Origin: Moanibacter sp964542645
Lineage (GTDB): Bacteria > Verrucomicrobiota > Verrucomicrobiia > Opitutales > UBA2987
Assembly (NCBI GenBank): GCA_964542645.1
Contig: CAZIUG010000009.1
Span: forward strand, 120,942 to 184,941
Direction: 5' to 3'
DNA length: 64,000 nucleotides
The position numbers and the translations under genes were made by a program. The notes under the pieces are model-generated. The model searched no databases, had not been told where the DNA came from, and was given only the letters and a program-made list of their open reading frames with translations. Shown piece after piece: positions 25,910 to 34,372 of the stretch. How positions within the stretch are numbered: position 1 is the stretch's first letter; each line of letters begins with the position of its first letter.

Positions 25910-26851
25910 TTAGGGCTTTTCGGGCGAAATCTTAACTCCCAAATCCCCTAATACCCTCTTCGGTATCTTACAGACCATAGTATATGCGGGATCATACATG
26001 TTACCCAAATCGTATTCAACCGCCTGCCCCAGAAGGACATGAACGGTACGATTATCGAGACCCAAATCGTCATGAAGCCACCGGATCATCTCCGTAGTTG
26101 CATGCTGCATACATTGATCAAGTGGCCGAGCATTACCAAAAGTCATGATATGAGTTTCATTCACAGCCCGTGGCCAACCAATTCCCATACCTTTCTTAAG
26201 ATAAGCGGTAAAAGTAGTTTTAAATGAAATCTCAACTCCATTCCCTACGATCTCACCGTCTCCCTGAAGGGCATGGCCATCGCCTAGATAAAAGAGCGCC
26301 CCCGGAGCTGAAACCGGAAGATAGACGGTGACCCCTTCGATAAATCCGTTATAATCCATGTTCCCACCATAAGTTCCTGACGTCGCGGTAGAAATGGCCT
26401 GTCCCCTTGGTGGGGCAACACCAAAACATCCCACCATTGGAAGAAGGGGTAGCCTCAGATTTGCTAAAATTCCCTTTTCTCCCTCAGGCTGAGCGTAGCC
26501 GCCCTTCAAGTCGACTTGCCAGTCAACTCGCTCATCTTTATCTTGGAATTCAGGAGTATAACCTGGTTCTGTAACCACCGGCGCAACCCTACTTGAGGTG
26601 AATCCACTTCTCCGATTCGGAGTTAGATTATCGAACACGACGGCCAATGCGTCACCCTCCTCAGCACCCAACATATAAAACGGTCCCGTCATGGGATTCC
26701 CCCGCTCCGTCACACACTCACCCTTATAATCAAACCCGCGAGCATCAACTGTCGTTGTCGTTACAGAGTCGCCATTAGCAATTCGTAAAACGGGTTCATG
26801 CCAACCAATAGTAATATGATAGTGATCCGGTGTGAATTGATGATGTGCCAT
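25910..26851 (-). CDS. Acetamidase/formamidase family protein
   Basis: Predicted amidase that hydrolyses formamide, acetamide or a related short amide to ammonia and acid; 313 residues, FmdA/AmdA fold. Recognisable blocks are DARGFDYKG near residue 37, NPMTGPFYMLGAEEGDALAV (about 52-71), GCFGVAPP, GTYGGNMDYNGF and FYLGDGHALQGDGE (metal-binding region). The ATG at 26851 is well placed. An SDR gene lies 86 bases upstream on the same strand, so they may be co-transcribed. It could release nitrogen from amide-bearing compounds; no urease or amide transporter genes are near. Confidence 0.88.
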   Translation of the reverse strand: MAHHQFTPDHYHITIGWHEPVLRIANGDSVTTTTVDARGFDYKGECVTERGNPMTGPFYMLGAEEGDALAVVFDNLTPNRRSGFTSSRVAPVVTEPGYTPEFQDKDERVDWQVDLKGGYAQPEGEKGILANLRLPLLPMVGCFGVAPPRGQAISTATSGTYGGNMDYNGFIEGVTVYLPVSAPGALFYLGDGHALQGDGEIVGNGVEISFKTTFTAYLKKGMGIGWPRAVNETHIMTFGNARPLDQCMQHATTEMIRWLHDDLGLDNRTVHVLLGQAVEYDLGNMYDPAYTMVCKIPKRVLGDLGVKISPEKP

Positions 26852-26937
26852 AATTGAAATCTAACAGCCACGCGATTGCCTTGCAAACACCAAGTTTAGA
26901 ATTTGAAACTCAGCAACAACAAGTGCTGTTAGTATAT

Positions 26938-27684
26938 TTAATACACTGCCCTTCCCCCTGTCAGATCAAATGTAAAGCCAGTTGTGAAACTCGCATCCTT
27001 AGAAACAATAAAAGCAACAATAGAGGCGACTTCCTCGAGCCGTCCGCAACGCTTCATTGGAATCTTATCGGTCATATATTTGACTTGATCTTCCGGCATT
27101 GCTTCGACCATCGGTGTCTCGACCACGGCTGGCGCCAGAGCATTGATTGTGATTCCGTTCTCAGCATACTCCTTCCCTTGGACCTTTGTCATTCCTATCA
27201 CAGCAGCTTTGGATGAAGAATATGCCAACATCCCGGCATTTCCATCTTTCCCTGAGATCGATGCGATATGCAAGATCCGGCCATACCCTCTCTTTAACAT
27301 CTCCGGGATAACCCACTTGGCGGTAAGGAAGCACCCAACCAAATTAACTTCGAAAACTTTCCTCAAGTCGGCCAAATCGACTTCATGACTCCTGATATTA
27401 GTCTTACCTGTTATACCGGCACAGTTTACCAGGATATCGATTCGGCCTTCCTTATCAGCGATTTCTTGTACCCGATCCTTAACCTCCCTTTCGTTCGTCA
27501 CATCTACAACTATACCTTCAGCTCTTTTTCCTAAACTCTCCTGATTAACCCTGAGAGCTTCTTCATTCTGGTCAAATGCATAGCCGATTACACCAAGCTC
27601 AATCAGACGCTCAAGGATAACAAGACCCAGCCCAGAAGCACCTCCCGTCACAATCGCTACCTGATCCTTCAAAACCGCAGCCAT
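26938..27684 (-). CDS. SDR family NAD(P)-dependent oxidoreductase
   Basis: Classical short-chain dehydrogenase, 248 residues from ATG 27684 (a GTG at 27687 directly precedes it). TGGASGLG is at 13-20, NCAG at 87-90, Ser142/144, YSSSK with Tyr155 and Lys159, and the second-strand Asp (FDQNEE) suggests NAD use. It resembles sugar or 3-oxoacyl dehydrogenases; the substrate is unknown. It probably forms a transcription unit with the formamidase gene 86 bases downstream. Confidence 0.9.
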   Translation of the reverse strand: MAAVLKDQVAIVTGGASGLGLVILERLIELGVIGYAFDQNEEALRVNQESLGKRAEGIVVDVTNEREVKDRVQEIADKEGRIDILVNCAGITGKTNIRSHEVDLADLRKVFEVNLVGCFLTAKWVIPEMLKRGYGRILHIASISGKDGNAGMLAYSSSKAAVIGMTKVQGKEYAENGITINALAPAVVETPMVEAMPEDQVKYMTDKIPMKRCGRLEEVASIVAFIVSKDASFTTGFTFDLTGGRAVY

Positions 27685-27687
27685 CAC

Positions 27688-28038
27688 CTATTTTCCCAAA
27701 TACGATCCAAGACAATATTAACTTCGCTGGTCACACTTCCATATAAATTGGCTAAACACAGCCTCCGTGTAAAGTACACCTTTGACTTACATTAACCGAA
27801 AACAAATCATATAAATCGACCCCAATCCTACAACCGAACCGAAATCAATTGCATTAAATTACTTTAATGCTTTCAAATTAACAATCGATTCCACCTTTCA
27901 CAAATCATATTGCCATTGCCTTATTCAATCCCTGTCTGAAATTTTCTTCTGGATTTGTATTTGGAGTGAATACCGGAATATTTCTTACTTAGAAATAATT
28001 ACCCCTACTCAAGCGTTATAAATAAAAGAGATATAAAA
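27688..28038. other. Divergent intergenic region, nothing recognised
   Basis: 351 AT-rich bases between the SDR gene (-) and the mannonate dehydratase gene (+). It should hold promoters for both. I found no clear operator, hairpin or small gene. Confidence 0.35.
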
Positions 28039-29076
28039 ATGACCGCAAGAAGTCACATTAAGATCGAACCTGGCCTCAAGGTCGCGGCACAAATGCCACC
28101 CGAACCCACAGACGAACAATTGGCTTTTGTTCGACAAATGGGCGTTAATAACGCGGTTACATGGATCGACCCTAAAAAGGCAGGTCCCGATTACTATCTT
28201 AGTCGCCGTAAACGTTTTGAAGAAGGTGGAATTAAGCTCTACGGACTGGGAAACCATAGTGTTCACAACGTTCCTGAAATTACTTTAAACTTACCCAACC
28301 GAAATGAAAAAGTGGAAGAGTACAAGCGGCATATTCGTAATCTGGGCCAAGCAGACATCCCCTATACGACCTATGCACACATGGCCAGCAGTGTCTGGAG
28401 CACTCCGCCTGAGGAAACAAGGGGTGGAGCACCTGCTAGAGCCTTTGATTCATCCCGGGTAAAGGAGGCTTTCAGCGAATGCCATTCAGATCCATCGAAC
28501 TCTTGGATCGACGGAAACAAACTCACTCACTCTCGTGAATACACCGAAGAGGAACTATGGGAAAATTTCACCTATTTCGCCCAAGAAATAGCTCCTGTAG
28601 CCGAAGAATCTGGTGTGAGGATTGGGATTCACCCCGATGACCCCCCGGGGGTCATCCTCGGCGGAGTGCCCCGTTCTATTTTTAGTAGCTTTGATGGATA
28701 CAGTCGTGCAATTGAAATTGCAAACAGCCCGAATGTTGGACTTTGCCTCTGCATTGGCTGTTGGCTGGAAGGCGGCCAGGCCATGGGCAAAGGAGTTGTT
28801 GAAACTATCCATCATTTTGGAGCACAAGGTAAAATCTTCAAAGTCCACTATCGGAACGTCGACAATCCGTTACCCCATTTTGTAGAAACCTTTGTTGATG
28901 ACGGCTATTTCGATATGTACGAAGCGATGAAAGCTTTGGCGGAGGTAGGCTACGATGGCACCCTAATTCCAGACCACATCCCTGCAATGGGCGATGACCC
29001 ACGTATAGGTGAAGCTTACACCCTCGCCTATATGCGTGCTTTGCAAAAACGAGCGGAAGCAGAAGTTGGGAATTAA
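28039..29076 (+). CDS. uxuA: Mannonate dehydratase (UxuA-type)
   Basis: Dehydrates D-mannonate (or a related aldonate) to 2-keto-3-deoxy-gluconate, a step of hexuronate catabolism. The 345-residue TIM-barrel protein has the UxuA metal and active-site signatures: GIHPDDPPG with His198, LCLCIGCW (235-242), IFKVHYRNV with His270 and PDHIP with His313. The length is slightly under the roughly 390 residues of the E. coli enzyme. The start is ATG. It is followed 253 bases later by a sugar isomerase-like gene, matching a sugar-acid pathway. A shorter, divergent paralogue lies at 46103-47080. Activity on mannonate itself is inferred from family. Confidence 0.85.
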   Translation: MTARSHIKIEPGLKVAAQMPPEPTDEQLAFVRQMGVNNAVTWIDPKKAGPDYYLSRRKRFEEGGIKLYGLGNHSVHNVPEITLNLPNRNEKVEEYKRHIRNLGQADIPYTTYAHMASSVWSTPPEETRGGAPARAFDSSRVKEAFSECHSDPSNSWIDGNKLTHSREYTEEELWENFTYFAQEIAPVAEESGVRIGIHPDDPPGVILGGVPRSIFSSFDGYSRAIEIANSPNVGLCLCIGCWLEGGQAMGKGVVETIHHFGAQGKIFKVHYRNVDNPLPHFVETFVDDGYFDMYEAMKALAEVGYDGTLIPDHIPAMGDDPRIGEAYTLAYMRALQKRAEAEVGN

Positions 29077-29259
29077 TAGAAACCAAGTCGCCTTCATTTC
29101 CATCTATTTAGCTAGAATGGAAATCTATCATTTCTATCACGAATAAATCAACACTGACTCCCTCTAGGATGGTGATTTTATTTTGAGTTTCGCATTTCTC
29201 ATCGATTTGAATAGTTAATCAGATCTCTCGAACAAGCCTTTTTGTAATCCCCATCTTTC

Positions 29260-29308
29260 TTGTCTCTTCTTCTTTAAAAACCCTGATAATCTTGCCAGAA
29301 AGAGACAA
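29260..29308. promoter_or_regulatory. 9-bp inverted repeat upstream of the sugar isomerase gene
   Basis: TTGTCTCTT (29260-29268) and AAGAGACAA (29300-29308) are perfectly complementary with a 31-base spacer. The right arm ends 20 bases before the start codon at 29329. It could be an operator pair or leader stem; support is limited to symmetry and position. Confidence 0.35.
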
Positions 29309-29328
29309 CATCCGACAGACTCAATGGC

Positions 29329-30102
29329 ATGCTATTCGGATGCTGCGCCAAAATTGACCAGGCGGCTGAGGTTAACGCCGCTGGTTTCGACTATATCGAA
29401 GCCGCAGTAACTTCTCTTATACCAGACGAAAAAGATGAAGCTTTTGCTCCAATTCTGGCTCAATATAAAGCCTCACCGGTACCAACGAAGGCTATGAATA
29501 TCTTCCTGCCTCGGGACCTTAAAATCGTTGGTCCTGAGGTTGATTATGTAAGAATAAAAAATTACGTTAAACGCGCAGTATCCCGTATCCAGCAAGTCGG
29601 AGCTTCAAGAGTCGTCGTCGGCAGCGGCAGAGCCCGCAATATCCCAAGAGGCTTCTCGAGAAATAGAGCAGTCGAACAAATCGTCCACTTCTTCGACATT
29701 CTTGGAAAAGAGGCGGACGAAACTGAAATAATCCTTACCATTGAGCCCCTGAATACGAAGGAATCTAACGTCATCAATAGTCTAACAGAAGGATTTTCAA
29801 TTGTGGAAAGAGTCAATCGCCCCTCTGTTCGCCTTTTAGCTGATTTTTATCATATGGACGAAGAGAAAGAACCTCTCGAAAACATAAGCAAATACAGTAA
29901 ATGTCTTAAACATGTCCATGTCGCCGACACTGGGCGTAAACCTCCCGGAACGGGGTGTTATCCATACGGTAAATTCGTAGACAACCTGCATAAAGCAAAA
30001 TACGACGGCATGGTTTCAATAGAGTGTAATTGGGAAGATTTTGAATCCGAAGCACCCCCATCCATTCAAAGCCTGAAAAAGATTTTTGGGAAATACTATT
30101 GA
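29329..30102 (+). CDS. Sugar phosphate isomerase/epimerase family (xylose isomerase-like TIM barrel)
   Basis: Predicted metal-dependent isomerase or epimerase of a sugar or hydroxy-keto acid, 257 residues. It opens with MLFGCCAKIDQAAEVNAAGF, and later barrel strands contain IEPLN (metal Glu), LLADFYHM (Asp, His) and HVHVADTGR (His, Asp), with SIECNW carrying the last Glu. The pattern fits the AP endonuclease-2/xylose isomerase-like fold. The chosen ATG at 29329 has no good ribosome binding site. It sits between a mannonate dehydratase and a PhyH oxygenase, both +, with a 67-base gap to the latter, so it probably shares a message with the oxygenase. Confidence 0.85.
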   Translation: MLFGCCAKIDQAAEVNAAGFDYIEAAVTSLIPDEKDEAFAPILAQYKASPVPTKAMNIFLPRDLKIVGPEVDYVRIKNYVKRAVSRIQQVGASRVVVGSGRARNIPRGFSRNRAVEQIVHFFDILGKEADETEIILTIEPLNTKESNVINSLTEGFSIVERVNRPSVRLLADFYHMDEEKEPLENISKYSKCLKHVHVADTGRKPPGTGCYPYGKFVDNLHKAKYDGMVSIECNWEDFESEAPPSIQSLKKIFGKYY

Positions 30103-30169
30103 TCAGACTCCGAAGGAAAAATGGTCAAACAAGCTGGAATTCTCAAACTAATGCTTACCCCTTCCAATT

Positions 30170-30910
30170 ATGACTGAAAAAGAAAAAGCGATTTTTGAAA
30201 TCCAAATCTATGGGTTCACCATAATCGAGCGAGTTCTGAGCGAAGAACAAGCGGACAAAATGCGGGAGGCCCTAATTTACTGCGATAGAGAATTCGGAAC
30301 GAATCTCACCTTCGGAGGATCCGCACGGCACGTTTCAAACCTTCCCACTCTTGACCGCATCTTTCACAAAACCATTGATCATCCCCGAACCCTCCCCGTT
30401 CTAGAACATTTTCTGGGAGAAACCCTCATCCTGGGTAGCCTTAATTCGAGAATTGTTCGGCCTAACGACGGCTACCAAAATCTCCACGGAGATATCCCAC
30501 AGGTCATGCTGAATATGGAATCACCAGTCATGATGAATACCGTCTGGATGCTGGATGAATTCACTTCCGAAATCGGGGCAACGCGCTGCGTCCCTGGGTC
30601 CCACAAATCCGGCTGCGCAAAACCTCCCGAGGGTTTGGAAATCAAATACGTTGTGGAAGCAATTGCCCCAATTGGAAGTGTAATCATCTTCAACGGCCAA
30701 ACATGGCATGGGGGAGGGAGAAATACCGGTACAAAAAATCGCCACGCACTTTTTGGCCATTACCGCAAGCAGATGTGCATTTTCCAAAATGATCCCCACG
30801 ACAACTTTCCGAGAGAATGGTTTGAAAATCTCACCACCCGTCAGAAACAGCTACTACGAATGACCAACGGTCTGCGAGCTCCCCACGCTTCAGATAATCA
30901 TCTTAGGTAA
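30170..30910 (+). CDS. Phytanoyl-CoA dioxygenase (PhyH) family protein
   Basis: Predicted Fe(II)/2-oxoglutarate dioxygenase, 246 residues. The triad is His106-Gly-Asp108 (NLHGDI) and His180 (TWHGGG), with Arg191 (KNRHAL). VPGSHKSG is the central turn. So although the first motif begins LHG as in the variant protein at 21380-22252, the Asp ligand is kept here. The start is ATG at 30170. It is probably co-transcribed with the sugar isomerase-like gene 67 bases upstream. Substrate unknown. Confidence 0.87.
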   Translation: MTEKEKAIFEIQIYGFTIIERVLSEEQADKMREALIYCDREFGTNLTFGGSARHVSNLPTLDRIFHKTIDHPRTLPVLEHFLGETLILGSLNSRIVRPNDGYQNLHGDIPQVMLNMESPVMMNTVWMLDEFTSEIGATRCVPGSHKSGCAKPPEGLEIKYVVEAIAPIGSVIIFNGQTWHGGGRNTGTKNRHALFGHYRKQMCIFQNDPHDNFPREWFENLTTRQKQLLRMTNGLRAPHASDNHLR

Positions 30911-31046
30911 AGATATTTACACTTCGGCATGAATCTATTTTCAACCGCGACTACGCGGGCCAATCCTAATTTACGCAATTTCCCTTCTCCTATTAAAGCT
31001 TCTTTAAAACAGGATCCTTTTATGTTCCGAACAATCATAATCAATT

Positions 31047-32576
31047 ATGCCAAACCCTCCCCCCTATAGTATTATCTACAATTGGGATGGGGCTACACAC
31101 GGCTATTCAGAGGTCCCACAGTCCTTAGAGGATTTTTTGGAAAAAACTTATGCCCCACTGATTGACACACAAGTTGGAGCATTGTTTTGGTGTGTCGGTG
31201 AACACGCAACGAGGTGGCCGACAGACAGCCTCGAATTGGTGGGTGAAATCCACGGCCGTCGCTACGAGAACGCACGTAGTTATACGAATACAGAGAACCT
31301 CCGGCGGATGCTAGAACGTGGAGAGAATCCGCAACAAGAACTGATCAACCAAGGACGGAAACTAGGTATCTCGGTCTACGCATCCGTACGCATGAACGAC
31401 AATCACTTTAACGGAGCTCAGATTTCCGACCTCAAGGAACTACACCACTCCGAGTTAACCCAACTAAGAATAAATCATCCTGATTGGTTACTTGGGGACA
31501 ATACCTCAGAATGGTTTTCACTGTCTTGGGATATGTCTATCCCCGCGGTTAGAGAACACCGATTAGCCTATATCCGGGAAGTTTGTACCCGATTCGACTG
31601 GGACGGGATCGAACTTGATTGGCAGCGACACGCATTCCATCTACCGGAGGACCAAGCCTGGCGTCTTCGTCATCTGCTTACCGATCTACAACGGGCGGTT
31701 CGAGAGATGACCTACGAAATTGCACGGGAAAGGGGTAGGCCCCTCTACCTCGCTGCCCGTATATCTGGGAGTCTCGAACGATGCCGTCAGATAGGATATG
31801 ACATCCCACGTTGGATCGACGAGGGGTTGGTTGATATTCTGATCCCTTCAGCAAATGCTTCAACCGATCCATCGATCGATGTCCCTTACTACTCCAATCT
31901 CTGCAAGGGGAAAAACATTGTCGTGTATCCCGGGCTAGACAATAGCCTACCTGGTACACCAGTCGGACCTGAGGAAGATGCAAAAAAGGACCGTATGAGG
32001 GTTCGTGCAATCACGAGCAATTACCACAGGGCGGGCGCAGATGGAATCTACGTATTCAACTGGCATGCTGATGCGAATACTCGACGTGATTTGCTTACTT
32101 CTATCGGCTCACTCCAAACACTTCACGGAAAAAATAAAATATACGCCGCCACTCACCGGTTTATCCAAAATAAGGGAGATTGGCGCGGAGCTTATCGGGG
32201 CGATCGCCTGCTTGGCGACGTGCCAGTTCCGCTGAAACCAACCCTCACAGGCGACGGCCCTACTGTGACTCTCAACGTGGCAAACGAGAATACGGCAATT
32301 TACACTCTTCGCATCCGACTGGAAGAATGGGTTAAAGGTGATAATGTTGCTGTTTGGTGGGATGGCAAACAACTAGAAAATCCTGAAGTAAGTTACTGCT
32401 ACTGCAACGAACCACAAAAGATCAGTGACATCAGTGACGCTGTCTGGCTAAAATTCATACTATCCGAGTGTTCCGAAGGATCACACGAAGTAAAGGTCGT
32501 TCTGATTGAAAGACATCCGCAGGTTGCCTGTGATCTTGTCCTTACTGATATAGAGTTAGTAGTCCTTTTCAGTTAA
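31047..32576 (+). CDS. Glycoside hydrolase-like TIM-barrel protein
   Basis: A 509-residue protein that looks like the glycosyl hydrolase-like (GHL) barrels found in many environmental bacteria. Strand-end motifs include ISVYASVRMND, FDWDGIELDWQRHAF (acidic pair as possible catalytic Asp/Glu), LAARISGS, and ADGIYVFNWHAD. A C-terminal beta-rich region of about 130 residues (from about 375) resembles an accessory jelly-roll domain. No signal peptide is visible, so action on cytoplasmic glycosides is implied. The exact activity is unknown. It is separate from the preceding PhyH gene by 136 bases and convergent with an enolase-superfamily gene. Confidence 0.72.
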   Translation: MPNPPPYSIIYNWDGATHGYSEVPQSLEDFLEKTYAPLIDTQVGALFWCVGEHATRWPTDSLELVGEIHGRRYENARSYTNTENLRRMLERGENPQQELINQGRKLGISVYASVRMNDNHFNGAQISDLKELHHSELTQLRINHPDWLLGDNTSEWFSLSWDMSIPAVREHRLAYIREVCTRFDWDGIELDWQRHAFHLPEDQAWRLRHLLTDLQRAVREMTYEIARERGRPLYLAARISGSLERCRQIGYDIPRWIDEGLVDILIPSANASTDPSIDVPYYSNLCKGKNIVVYPGLDNSLPGTPVGPEEDAKKDRMRVRAITSNYHRAGADGIYVFNWHADANTRRDLLTSIGSLQTLHGKNKIYAATHRFIQNKGDWRGAYRGDRLLGDVPVPLKPTLTGDGPTVTLNVANENTAIYTLRIRLEEWVKGDNVAVWWDGKQLENPEVSYCYCNEPQKISDISDAVWLKFILSECSEGSHEVKVVLIERHPQVACDLVLTDIELVVLFS

Positions 32577-32793
32577 TTTAGTCGACACTTCGATAAACAC
32601 AAAAAGCAGGCTGCATATTTCCTAATTCAGCATTGACCAATAGTTCTCCTGGCGTCTCTCGTGAAACCGAGCTTGAATCTCATCGGATGCACCAAAGTTC
32701 CAACCGAAAATTCATATCCTCTATCGACAGAGAATATGACAGCAACTCTTCAGATTAAAGATCTAACTATAGGATGAAATTACGATCTGCCAT

Positions 32794-34053
32794 TCATCGT
32801 TGATTATCTGCGACAATAGAAGCCTCCTGATCAAGTAGACGGCAGTGTCGCTGCTTGAAGGCAGCACTTCCATCATCTTCTTCGACTGACAAATGCACCC
32901 CAGTTTGGAACCCGGGGAGATTCCCTTTGTAAAAGGCGAATTGATAGACCTCTTCGGCAGTAAAACTCCGCTCCCTAATCTCATCTTCATTACCGGGGCA
33001 AGCAACGGTCAATATTCGCTTCTTAGATCGGTAGATGTCCTTGGGCGAAGGAGATTTGGGATCAACGCGGTATTTTTCCACAGCCTTCTCATCCACTTGG
33101 ATCCCAAGTCCCGGCTCGTCCGGAACCGGCATATATCCATCAACAACCGGAATGCGCTCAGTGAGCAAATCTGATTCAAAGAGTTCATGGCAGGTAATTG
33201 AAGGCAATTGGGCGTGAAGTAGCACCGCCCCTAGATGGGCCGCATAGGCCGTCGTAATACCAGTTCCCACCAGTTGAAGCCAAAATGGAGTACGGAACTC
33301 TTGAGCCAACGTCGCTGTTCGAAGATTCTCCTGGAGAGTACTTCCGATAACAAATCCATCACTGGCACGGGCGTGAAGGATCGCCTCACCAAAGTGCTCA
33401 ACTACGAATTTCCTGACCCTCTGACGTAGTATTCGTGCACCTTCCAGATCTCTCCCTAAATAGAAAGGAGATTCGTACATGCCCACGTTGAGATGCTCAT
33501 CTAACTTTTGCAGGTGAATTTCCGCATTTGCGGGAGTCAAAAGAAAGCCGTTAAAGTCAATATCAAAACGGTAATCATCCGGAACAACTTTACCTACAGT
33601 TTCAATTTGATCATGGATATCACGCCAGGGTCTAGCCTTCATCTTAAAGCAAGTGTAACCTCTTTTCACCGACTCCTCTGCCTCTTTGCTCCAATCCTCC
33701 GGTGGCATATCAATACCCCACCATGAAATTGGACAACGATCTCTTACCTTAGCTCCAATCAGGCAATGGACCGGGATCCCAGCATCCTTCCCGGCAAGGT
33801 CAAGAGCAGCGATCTGCGGACCCATTCCTATGCTATCATCTCGGAAAATACGCCAAGGGTCTTGGCCAACTAAGTTGTCCACCGGACTCGCTATACCAAC
33901 GTTATCACCGTAGCCAACTAGGCCATTGTCCGTCTCGAGGCGGTAGAAGTTAACCCGTTCGGAGTGGGTGCTGGCACGGTGCATGTGCCTTTCAACATGA
34001 TCAGCGTAAAACGGTATATCTAGGGTCAAATGCTCAGCTTTAGAAATTTTCAT
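32794..34053 (-). CDS. Enolase superfamily sugar-acid dehydratase (mandelate racemase/muconate lactonizing type)
   Basis: Predicted Mg-dependent enzyme that abstracts a proton alpha to a carboxylate and dehydrates a sugar acid; 419 residues. Key residues are the KxK motif (Lys137, Lys139 in CFKMKAR), metal ligands in FDIDFNG (Asp166) and YESPF (Glu194), and a DGFVIG segment before VGTGITTAYAAHLGA. The start is ATG at 34053. It shares with the 57064-58320 protein a CPISWW-IDM-PED block, so the two are paralogues. It lies divergent from the heparinase-like gene across 319 bases, pointing to a substrate from uronic-acid sugars (inference). Confidence 0.86.
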   Translation of the reverse strand: MKISKAEHLTLDIPFYADHVERHMHRASTHSERVNFYRLETDNGLVGYGDNVGIASPVDNLVGQDPWRIFRDDSIGMGPQIAALDLAGKDAGIPVHCLIGAKVRDRCPISWWGIDMPPEDWSKEAEESVKRGYTCFKMKARPWRDIHDQIETVGKVVPDDYRFDIDFNGFLLTPANAEIHLQKLDEHLNVGMYESPFYLGRDLEGARILRQRVRKFVVEHFGEAILHARASDGFVIGSTLQENLRTATLAQEFRTPFWLQLVGTGITTAYAAHLGAVLLHAQLPSITCHELFESDLLTERIPVVDGYMPVPDEPGLGIQVDEKAVEKYRVDPKSPSPKDIYRSKKRILTVACPGNEDEIRERSFTAEEVYQFAFYKGNLPGFQTGVHLSVEEDDGSAAFKQRHCRLLDQEASIVADNQR

Positions 34054-34372
34054 TGTGTTGTAAACTTTTCAGTTAATTCTGTCCACTATCTAGTCGAAAT
34101 CACACGCGCCTCAGGGCCATTTTGGATATAAGGGAGTTGAATGCATCTCGGTCAAGTAGATTTCCAAATTTAAGACTACATCTCGCAGTACAAACCGTTT
34201 TGCATATCTGATTCCCTAGGACTCCAATCAAGCTCAACCGATATTTATTTCCCTGGCTCTATTCGTAACCACTTGGCATTCTCTAAACCCTAAAGCTGAA
34301 TATAGAGAACCTACAAAATCCAATATTCAAACTGCTTCGATCCCAAATGGAATCTGTGTTACAAAAATTATT
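34054..34372. other. Divergent intergenic region, nothing recognised
   Basis: 319 bases between the enolase-superfamily gene (-) and the heparinase-like gene (+). AT-rich, presumably holding both promoters. No clear operator or RNA was found. Confidence 0.35.
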